Shown: positions 14,235 through 19,647 of the stretch, piece by piece
Layout of the letters: each line of letters begins with the position of its first letter
Numbering within the stretch: position 1 is the stretch's first letter
Source of the DNA: an uncultured Ruminococcus sp.
GTDB lineage: Bacteria; Bacillota; Clostridia; Oscillospirales; Ruminococcaceae
Length of the DNA stretch: 22,056 nt
NCBI GenBank assembly: GCA_910579835.1
Contig: CAJTWQ010000036.1
Span: 1-22,056, forward strand
Direction: 5' to 3'
Translations under genes and position numbers: made by a program
Notes under the pieces: model-generated
The model's input: the letters and a program-made list of their open reading frames with translations, nothing else
Database searches by the model: none
Told to the model about the DNA's origin: nothing

Positions 14235-16475
14235 ATGGCAAGAAAAAAAGAACCAACTCCGAAAAAATCCGCTTTTAAGCATGAGGCGTATATTGAGGGA
14301 TCAGGCAGCGTTGTTAATGAGAAAATAGCAGATACCCTGAAAAAAAATTATATGCCATATGCAATGAGCGTTATTATATCAAGAGCGCTTCCGGAGATTG
14401 ACGGATTCAAGCCCTCGCACCGTAAGCTTTTATACATGATGTATAAACGTGGACTGCTTAATCCCGACAAGGAACGTTCAAAATCTGCAAATGTAGTTGG
14501 CGAAACCATGAAGCTTAATCCTCACGGAGATCAGGCGATATACGAAACTCTTGTCCGTATGACCCGCGGAAATGAGGCTCTTCTCCACCCGTATGTAGAT
14601 TCAAAGGGAAACTTCGGCAAGCAGTATTCCAGTAAGATGCATTATGCTGCCGCCCGATATACGGAAGTAAAGCTGGAAAAAATCTGCGCAGAGTTGTTCC
14701 GCGATATTGACAGCGATACGGTGGATTTCGTTCCAAACTATGATAATACGATGCAGGAACCGACGCTGCTGCCAGCTACATTTCCGTCGGTTCTTGTCAA
14801 TTCTAATACCGGAATCGCCGTTTCTATGGCAAGCAACGTCTGTCCGTTCAATCTTGAGGAGGTCTGCGAGACAACTATCGCTCTGATGAAAAATCCGAAT
14901 CATGACATTCTCAGTACCATGAAAGGCCCTGATTTTCCGGGGGGCGGCTTTATGCTCTATGACGAAAACGAGCTGAAAAAAGTCTTTGAGACGGGACGGG
15001 GAAGCATCAAGGTACGTTCAAAATATACTTACGATAAAGCCGCGAATTGTTTGGAAGTTACGCAGATTCCGTATACTACAACTATTGAAGCAATTATTGA
15101 CAAAATAGTCGAGCTTGTAAAGCAGGGAAAGATACGGGAGGTATCTTATATTCGGGATGAAACCGATATTGACGGACTCAAAATTGCTATAGACCTGAAA
15201 AGGGGAACCGATCCGGATAAGCTTATGCAGAAGCTTTACCGTCTGACTCCTTTGCAAGACAGCTATCCGTGCAATTTCAACATTCTTATCGCCGGAACTC
15301 CCCGTGTTATGGGTGTTCGGGAAATTCTGACTGAATGGACGGCTTTTCGCGAGGAATGTGTTCAGCGCCGTACTTACTTTGAACTTCAGAAAAAGAAAGA
15401 GAAGCTTCATCTGCTTGAAGCGTTGTCTAAGATTCTGCTTGATATTGATAAGGCGATACAGATTATCCGGGAGACTGAAAGCGAAAGCGATGTTGTGCCG
15501 AATTTGATGATAGGCTTTGGAATCGACGATATTCAGGCTGAATATGTGGCGGAAATAAAGCTGAGAAATATCAACAGACAGTATATTCTGCGGCGCATTG
15601 AAGAGGTTGATCAGCTTAAAAAAGATATTGAGGAAATGGAGGAGATTCTCCGTGACCGAAAGAAAATAAGAAAGATAATTATTGATGAGCTGCGCCGGGT
15701 TATCAATAATTATGCACAGCCGAGAAAAACGATGTTTTACTATCAATCGGACGTTGAAGATGAGGTGCAGATAGACGATACGCCCGATTATCCGGTAAAT
15801 TTTTTTGTGACCAGCAGCGGATATTTCAAGAAGATAACGCCTCAGTCCCTGCGTATGAGTGGAGAACACAAGCTGAAAGACGGCGATTATATTGCACAAA
15901 GTTTTGAGGCTTCAAATAAAACGGAGCTTATATTCCTGTCGGACAAGGCGCAGGCTTATAAGTCGAAAGCAAGCGCATTTGACGATACAAAAGCAAGTCT
16001 CATGGGAGACTATATTCCCGCAAAGTTAAGCTTTGATGATGGTGAAAACCTCAAAACGCTTATTCCAACTGTTGATTACAGCGGATATATCGTCTTTTTT
16101 TATGAAAACGGAAAGGCAGCCAAAGTTCCGGTAAAATCATATGAAACAAAAACAAACCGTAAAAAGCTTGCAAAGGCATATTCCAATAAGTCTTCTCTTA
16201 TTGCAGCAGTTTTTGTCGGTGAGGACTGTGATATTCTGCTTAGAAGCACCAGCGGTCATGCTTTGCTGTTTAATACAGCTATACTGCTGCCGAAATCCAC
16301 GAGAGATTCACAAGGCGTTCAGGTCATGAATCTGCGTAAAAAGGCGCTTCTTGTTTCGGTGTCTGCTGTCAGTGCAGAGGAGCTTGAAGAACTTGAAAAA
16401 TATCGTTCAAAGGCTGTCCCGTCGGCTGGAAAACCGGCAAAGGAGCTTGGAGATACCAATCAGCTTACGCTGTGA
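14235..16475 (+). CDS. Divergent type IIA topoisomerase A subunit (GyrA/ParC-like)
   Basis: This 746-residue subunit cuts and rejoins DNA. The breakage-reunion domain covers about residues 30-500 and contains the catalytic tyrosine Y142 in AARYTEVKL. A coiled-coil tower (LKKDIEEMEEILRDRKKIRKI pattern) lies near 455-485, and a shorter C-terminal propeller-like part follows. No GyrA box (QRRGGRG type) is visible, which argues for a ParC-like decatenase rather than a supercoiling gyrase. The quinolone-pocket segment reads NPHGDQAIYE: Q100 and E104 stand where sensitive E. coli GyrA has S83 and D87, and the segment before PHGD is one residue shorter than usual. The ribosome site AAGGAG overlaps the cupin stop codon. 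The gene ends in a 16-bp convergent overlap with the Crp-family gene. Confidence 0.92.
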   Translation: MARKKEPTPKKSAFKHEAYIEGSGSVVNEKIADTLKKNYMPYAMSVIISRALPEIDGFKPSHRKLLYMMYKRGLLNPDKERSKSANVVGETMKLNPHGDQAIYETLVRMTRGNEALLHPYVDSKGNFGKQYSSKMHYAAARYTEVKLEKICAELFRDIDSDTVDFVPNYDNTMQEPTLLPATFPSVLVNSNTGIAVSMASNVCPFNLEEVCETTIALMKNPNHDILSTMKGPDFPGGGFMLYDENELKKVFETGRGSIKVRSKYTYDKAANCLEVTQIPYTTTIEAIIDKIVELVKQGKIREVSYIRDETDIDGLKIAIDLKRGTDPDKLMQKLYRLTPLQDSYPCNFNILIAGTPRVMGVREILTEWTAFREECVQRRTYFELQKKKEKLHLLEALSKILLDIDKAIQIIRETESESDVVPNLMIGFGIDDIQAEYVAEIKLRNINRQYILRRIEEVDQLKKDIEEMEEILRDRKKIRKIIIDELRRVINNYAQPRKTMFYYQSDVEDEVQIDDTPDYPVNFFVTSSGYFKKITPQSLRMSGEHKLKDGDYIAQSFEASNKTELIFLSDKAQAYKSKASAFDDTKASLMGDYIPAKLSFDDGENLKTLIPTVDYSGYIVFFYENGKAAKVPVKSYETKTNRKKLAKAYSNKSSLIAAVFVGEDCDILLRSTSGHALLFNTAILLPKSTRDSQGVQVMNLRKKALLVSVSAVSAEELEELEKYRSKAVPSAGKPAKELGDTNQLTL

Positions 16476-17134
16476 TCTTCATTGCAGAGATTAAGCCGGA
16501 ATCTGCGTTTGGAAATTGTCAGCGTTCCGGCGCGCTTCATCTTTGTTATCTGTCTTTGCAGGGCGCTTCGATTAACACATAGATAGTCGGAAAGAGCTGT
16601 GGTAGAAAAAGGTATCTGAGGAGTCTTTCCGTCCGGTGTTTTGTCCTCAATAATCTGCAAATAGCTTATGAGTCGGCTTTCAATAGTCCGCTGACTTAAA
16701 ACATCTATTCGCTGACTGAGTCTTACTGTGTTTTCAGACATGATTTCCAAGAGATTTTCAACTACTTTGGAATGACACAGGCAGGCGTTTTCACAGCGTT
16801 TTGTGATCTCGCTGCGGCGTACAAACATAATTTCACAGTCGGTTTCTCCGATTATTTCTACGCTGCTGCGGCGAAGAATATTGTATGTAAAAAAAGTGCC
16901 GAACACTCCTCCCTCCTCCACGGATTCTATGATAGTTCTTACTCCATTTACGTCGTATCTTACAATAACCGCGCTGCCTGAGAGTATTATTCCCAGGCGG
17001 TCGGTACATTCGCTCAGTTCAGCGATACAGTTTCCGGCTTTGTATTTCCTAATATCAGCGTTGAAGCATTTTATCATTCTGGCGCAGTCATCACTGCTTA
17101 TGCCTTTGAAAAGAATGTTATTCTGTGGTAACAT
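16460..17134 (-). CDS. Crp/Fnr-family transcriptional regulator
   Basis: This 224-residue regulator has an N-terminal cyclic-nucleotide-binding-type beta-roll (about 10-125), a long dimer helix (about 125-155) and a C-terminal winged helix-turn-helix (about 155-215; VNRSALQRQITKMKRAG is the likely recognition part). Several cysteines lie in the sensor half, including a CENACLC segment, as in many clostridial members; whether they hold an Fe-S cluster is open. The ATG at 17134 is chosen because AGGAGG lies 6 bases upstream; the longer frame from a TTG at 17161 would start inside the palindrome. It is divergent from the glycyl-radical-domain gene and shares with it a perfect 16-bp palindrome, suggesting it controls that gene and itself. 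Confidence 0.92.
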   Translation of the reverse strand: MLPQNNILFKGISSDDCARMIKCFNADIRKYKAGNCIAELSECTDRLGIILSGSAVIVRYDVNGVRTIIESVEEGGVFGTFFTYNILRRSSVEIIGETDCEIMFVRRSEITKRCENACLCHSKVVENLLEIMSENTVRLSQRIDVLSQRTIESRLISYLQIIEDKTPDGKTPQIPFSTTALSDYLCVNRSALQRQITKMKRAGTLTISKRRFRLNLCNEDHSVS

Positions 17135-17147
17135 AAAAATCCTCCTT

Positions 17148-17163
17148 TGTTGCAATTGCAACA
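17148..17163. promoter_or_regulatory. 16-bp perfect palindrome, candidate Crp/Fnr-family site
   Basis: TGTTGCAATTGCAACA reads identically on both strands. Its size and dyad form suit a Crp/Fnr-type dimer. Its centre (17155.5) lies about 41.5 bp upstream of the predicted transcription start of the 17229 gene, the class II activator position. It also lies just downstream of the predicted start for the regulator gene, a repression position. Confidence 0.7.
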
Positions 17164-17180
17164 GACAAGTTTGTGATTTT

Positions 17181-17209
17181 ATGATACAATATTTTCAGAT
17201 GAATGTCAA
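17181..17209 (-). promoter_or_regulatory. sigma-A promoter of the Crp-family gene
   Basis: On the minus strand TTGACA (17209-17204) and TATCAT (17186-17181) have a 17-bp spacer. The predicted start near 17174 gives a leader of about 40 nt that contains the palindrome and then AGGAGG. Confidence 0.75.
17185..17190 (+). promoter_or_regulatory. -10 box of the 17229 gene, no good -35
   Basis: TACAAT is preceded at the correct distance only by CAGACA (17162-17167), a poor -35 match. A weak -35 next to the palindrome at 17148-17163 fits activator-dependent initiation. An alternative reading, TTGCAA (17156-17161) with TATGAT (17180-17185), has an 18-bp spacer and would place the -35 inside the palindrome. 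Confidence 0.5.
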
Positions 17210-17228
17210 TAGAAAGCGAGGAAATTTT

Positions 17229-17492
17229 ATGCAGATAAGTGTTGTCGGAGAGCAGATCTCACAAGAGGAGATAAATGCTTACATAGATTATGGAACGAAG
17301 AAATACAGCGGCAGGATTATTTCTGGAATGACCGTGAAAACAGACGGGGAATTTGTTGATCTTAAATATGAATTTGCTGATGTTCCCTTTGACAGGATAA
17401 GAAGAATTACAGGCTACCTTGTGGGTACTCTTGATCGTTTCAACAACGGAAAGCGGGCCGAAGAAAGCGATCGAGTAAAGCATGTTGTATAA
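17229..17492 (+). CDS. Stand-alone NrdD-type glycyl-radical-motif protein
   Basis: This 87-residue protein's C-terminal third, RRITGYLVGTLDRFNNGKRAE followed by DRVKH (residues 58-85), matches from memory the C-terminal end of clostridial class III ribonucleotide reductase (NrdD). In NrdD the glycine of the (T/C)GY motif carries the radical; G62 is the equivalent. The N-terminal two thirds (VVGEQISQEEINAYIDYG and onward) do not correspond to the NrdD barrel. The protein has no cysteine at all, so it has neither the active-site thiols nor the zinc site. It cannot reduce ribonucleotides alone. A spare-part or regulatory role toward NrdD is my inference, by analogy with YfiD/GrcA. The ATG at 17229 follows GAGGAAA; a much longer frame starting at 16803 is only antisense to the Crp gene. 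The rubrerythrin gene follows 60 bp downstream. Confidence 0.75.
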   Translation: MQISVVGEQISQEEINAYIDYGTKKYSGRIISGMTVKTDGEFVDLKYEFADVPFDRIRRITGYLVGTLDRFNNGKRAEESDRVKHVV

Positions 17493-17516
17493 TGCTGGAA
17501 ATTACGCAGCGTTTAC

Positions 17517-17522
17517 TATAAT
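17517..17522 (+). promoter_or_regulatory. Possible -10 box for rubrerythrin
   Basis: TATAAT is followed 16 bp later by GGAGG and the start codon, but no acceptable -35 lies 16-18 bp upstream. Rubrerythrin may be read through from the previous gene, since no terminator separates them, or may use this box with an activator. Confidence 0.35.
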
Positions 17523-17552
17523 TTATCAATACAATATATGGAGGTAATTATT

Positions 17553-18104
17553 ATGAAGAAATATGTATGTCCAGTTTGCGGTTATGTTCACGAGGGAGAC
17601 GAGGCGCCTGAAAAGTGCCCTCAGTGTGGCGTTCCCGGATCTAAGTTTATCGTAAAGGAAGCTGACGAGAAGCTTGTTTTTGCCTGCGAGCATGAAGTCG
17701 GATCGGCTAAGGCTGTTACAGATCAGGAAATTATTGACGGACTCCGTGCTAATTTCAGCGGTGAGTGTACAGAGGTAGGAATGTATCTTGCAATGGCAAG
17801 GGTTGCTCACAGAGAGGGCTATCCTGAGATTGGTCTTTACTGGGAAAAGGCAGCTTATGAGGAAGCTGAGCATGCAGCTAAGTTTGCTGAGCTTCTCGGT
17901 GAGGTAGTTTCACCTTCGACAAAAGAGAACCTTACAATGAGAGTTGCCGCCGAGCATGGAGCTACAGAAGGAAAGCTTGCTCTGGCAAAGAGAGCTAAGG
18001 AGCTTAATCTTGACGCTATTCACGATACCGTTCATGAAATGGCTAAGGACGAGGCAAGACACGGTAAGGCATTTGAGGGACTTCTTAAGAGATACTTCGG
18101 TTAA
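17553..18104 (+). CDS. rbr: Reverse rubrerythrin (rubredoxin domain first)
   Basis: This 183-residue cytoplasmic peroxide/oxygen-scavenging protein reduces H2O2 (and in clostridia also O2) with electrons from NAD(P)H via redox partners. A rubredoxin-like iron site comes first: CPVCG (C6, C9) and CPQCG near residues 23-27. A four-helix ferritin-like di-iron domain follows, with the ligand motifs GECTE, EEAEH, EHGATE and DEARH. In ordinary rubrerythrin the order is the opposite, so this is the reverse type known from Clostridium acetobutylicum. The ATG at 17553 has GGAGG ten bases upstream; an in-frame ATG at 17538 overlaps that ribosome site and is rejected. It sits downstream of the glycyl-radical-motif gene and ends in a strong terminator, which points to a joint oxygen-defence unit. 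Confidence 0.94.
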   Translation: MKKYVCPVCGYVHEGDEAPEKCPQCGVPGSKFIVKEADEKLVFACEHEVGSAKAVTDQEIIDGLRANFSGECTEVGMYLAMARVAHREGYPEIGLYWEKAAYEEAEHAAKFAELLGEVVSPSTKENLTMRVAAEHGATEGKLALAKRAKELNLDAIHDTVHEMAKDEARHGKAFEGLLKRYFG

Positions 18105-18118
18105 TTACATATAAGCAG

Positions 18119-18153
18119 AAAAAAGGCTTCCGGATCAGCGGAGGTCTTTTTTT
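18119..18153 (+). terminator. Terminator after rubrerythrin
   Basis: A 14-bp stem (six A-T pairs outside, a GC-rich core with two G-U pairs, loop GATCAG) ends in seven T. It closes the Crp/glycyl-radical/rubrerythrin region. Confidence 0.9.
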
Positions 18154-18238
18154 GTTTAGCGTTTTGTTAAAAATGCACAATTTATCTGTGTGGAATAATA
18201 TGAATTGTACAATTTTGTAACTTATACAAAAAACTTCT

Positions 18239-18267
18239 TTGACATTGAGTGCGATTTGTGCTATAAT
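18239..18267 (+). promoter_or_regulatory. Consensus sigma-A promoter of the minD-like gene
   Basis: TTGACA at 18239-18244 and TATAAT at 18262-18267 with a 17-bp spacer match consensus perfectly. The predicted leader (about 18274-18362) contains a strikingly GC-rich pair of palindromes at 18305-18321. Confidence 0.9.
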
Positions 18268-18304
18268 ATAATGTATGTTATTATAGAATAATTATTGATG
18301 AATC

Positions 18305-18321
18305 CGGCGCCGCTGCGCAGC
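18305..18321. repeat. Two abutting GC-rich palindromes in the minD-like leader
   Basis: CGGCGCCG (18305-18312) and GCTGCGCAGC (18312-18321) are each perfect palindromes sharing one base. They form an island of high GC in an AT-rich leader. CCGC at 18310-18313 can also pair with GCGG at 18338-18341 in the RNA. Function unknown. Confidence 0.45.
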
Positions 18322-18362
18322 TATACTGCTCTGGCTTGCGGATATCGGAAAGGAAAATACTA

Positions 18363-19100
18363 ATGTCTAAAGTTATTGCAGTTACATCCGGAAAAGGCGG
18401 AACGGGAAAATCAACCGTTTGTGCCGGTCTTGGATATACTTTGTCAAAGCAGGGACACAGAACTTTGATTATTGAACTGGATTTCGGTCTCAGATGTCTT
18501 GATATTATGTTCGGTATGGAAAATGATATAAAATATGATCTGGGTGATGTTCTAAGCGGAAAAAAACCTGTTCTTGAGGCTGTTTCTCAGGTGCCTATGT
18601 CGGCAAATCTCAGTATTCTGTGCGCTCCTAAGTCACTTACTACTGTCACGGCTGAACAAATAGTAGATATATGCCGCTCCATAAAAAAATATTATGAGTA
18701 CATAATTATTGATACAGGTGCTGGAATTAATTCTCATGTATTTGATATTGTAGAACAGGCAAATCTTATCCTTGTTATCTCAACTCCGGATCAAGTATGT
18801 ATTAGAGATGCAAGTCTTATGTCAGATGAATTTTATAAGAGAGGAAATAAAAGTCAGCGTCTGATTATCAATAAGGTAAGTAAGAGAGTAATAGGCGATT
18901 CTCTTGTTGACAACCTTGACGAAATTATTGACAAGGTTGGAGTTCAGCTTATCGGAGTGGTTCCTGATGATTTCAAAATGACTGTAGCAACGGGAAAGGG
19001 GAATCCTATTCCTACAGATTCGGAAGCTCTTAGGGCTTTTGACGCTATTTCAAAGCGCCTTGGCGGTGAATTTGTGCCGCTTACAGTAAAAAATTCTTAA
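18363..19100 (+). CDS. minD: MinD-like ParA-family ATPase
   Basis: This 245-residue ATPase belongs to the MinD/ParA group, which positions division septa or other cargo by ATP-driven membrane or DNA binding. The deviant Walker A GKGGTGKST lies at residues 10-18. The switch-type segment FGLRCLDIMFGME (about 42-54) matches the MinD pattern GLRNLDxxMGLE, and Walker B reads IIIDTGAGI, where MinD usually has DxPAGI. The C-terminus ends in a short GGEFVPLTVKNS tail and lacks the amphipathic membrane-targeting helix of classical MinD; no minC or minE is present. The ATG at 18363 follows GGAAAGGA; a TTG nine codons upstream is less likely. The methylglyoxal-synthase-like gene is 54 bp downstream, echoing the clostridial minD-minE-rodA-mgsA order. 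Confidence 0.88.
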   Translation: MSKVIAVTSGKGGTGKSTVCAGLGYTLSKQGHRTLIIELDFGLRCLDIMFGMENDIKYDLGDVLSGKKPVLEAVSQVPMSANLSILCAPKSLTTVTAEQIVDICRSIKKYYEYIIIDTGAGINSHVFDIVEQANLILVISTPDQVCIRDASLMSDEFYKRGNKSQRLIINKVSKRVIGDSLVDNLDEIIDKVGVQLIGVVPDDFKMTVATGKGNPIPTDSEALRAFDAISKRLGGEFVPLTVKNS

Positions 19101-19112
19101 CTCAGAATATAA

Positions 19113-19139
19113 CCGCATATTTTTAGACTATATATGCGG
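19113..19139 (+). other. Hairpin next to the mgsA-like ribosome site
   Basis: CCGCATAT (19113-19120) pairs with ATATGCGG (19132-19139). There is no T-run, so it is not a typical terminator. Its right arm abuts the GGGGAAAGG ribosome site, so it may tune translation or stabilise the processed RNA. Confidence 0.45.
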
Positions 19140-19154
19140 GGAAAGGAATGGAAA

Positions 19155-19556
19155 ATGAAGATTGCTATTATAGCACATGACTCCAAAAAAGAGCTTATGG
19201 TTCAGTTTTGCAGCGCTTATTGCGGAATTCTGTCGAAACACTCTCTTCTTGCAACCAATACGACTGGAAAGCAGGTGAGCGAGGCTACCGGTCTGTCGAT
19301 TAAAAGATATCTGAGCGGTCAGGGCGGTGCAGAACAGATTATGGCGCTGCTTTCCTGCAACGAAGTGGATGTGCTTCTTTTCTTTAGAGATCCTATTAAT
19401 CCCAAGTCGTCGGATGTTCAGGGAATGAATCTTTTAAGACTGTGTGATGTTCACAATGTTCCGGTGGCAACTAATATTGCCACTGCCGAAGCGCTTATTC
19501 TTGCCCTTGAAAGAGGCGATCTTGATTGGCGTGAAGTGGGAACACCGGGAATTTGA
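19155..19556 (+). CDS. mgsA: Methylglyoxal-synthase-like protein, catalytic residues altered
   Basis: This 133-residue protein has the methylglyoxal synthase fold and length. It shows IAHDSKKELM at the N-terminus, the phosphate-loop-like NTTGKQVSEATG, then LLFFRDPINP and LLRLCDVHNVPVATNIATAEAL. The enzyme converts dihydroxyacetone phosphate to methylglyoxal. However, the SGPxGGDQQ motif that carries catalytic Asp71 in E. coli MgsA reads SGQGGAEQ here (A59 or E60 at that place). E. coli His98 and Asp101 align with S86 and Q89. Activity is therefore doubtful or changed. The ATG at 19155 follows AAAGGA; an ATG seven codons upstream (19134) lies in the hairpin and is less likely. It is co-transcribed with the MinD-like gene and followed by a terminator. 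Confidence 0.85.
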   Translation: MKIAIIAHDSKKELMVQFCSAYCGILSKHSLLATNTTGKQVSEATGLSIKRYLSGQGGAEQIMALLSCNEVDVLLFFRDPINPKSSDVQGMNLLRLCDVHNVPVATNIATAEALILALERGDLDWREVGTPGI

Positions 19557-19562
19557 TTTGAT

Positions 19563-19589
19563 AAATTGTCCCTGCCCAGGGGCAATTTT
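19563..19589 (+). terminator. Terminator after the mgsA-like gene
   Basis: A 10-bp stem (19563-19572 with 19579-19588, one G-U) with a 6-nt loop ends in TTTT. A second hairpin, TTTCCGG (19597-19603) with CCGGAAA (19611-19617), follows at once and lacks a T-run. Confidence 0.75.
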
Positions 19590-19647
19590 CATGTGATTTC
19601 CGGCAGTTTACCGGAAACCCGATAAAAACAAAGAAAGGCTGAAAAAT

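Noticed and set aside
15018..15899. 293-codon frame on the minus strand within the topoisomerase A gene
   Set aside because: It is a shadow of a strongly conserved coding frame, lacks a ribosome site and has no recognisable domain.
16803..17228. Long open frame upstream of and joined to the glycyl-radical-motif protein
   Set aside because: It is antisense to the Crp-family gene, has no protein-like features, and the good ribosome site is just before 17229.
19557..19647. T-box riboswitch before hisS
   Set aside because: The region is too short, and I find neither the T-box sequence nor the specifier loop; it only holds a terminator and a small hairpin.
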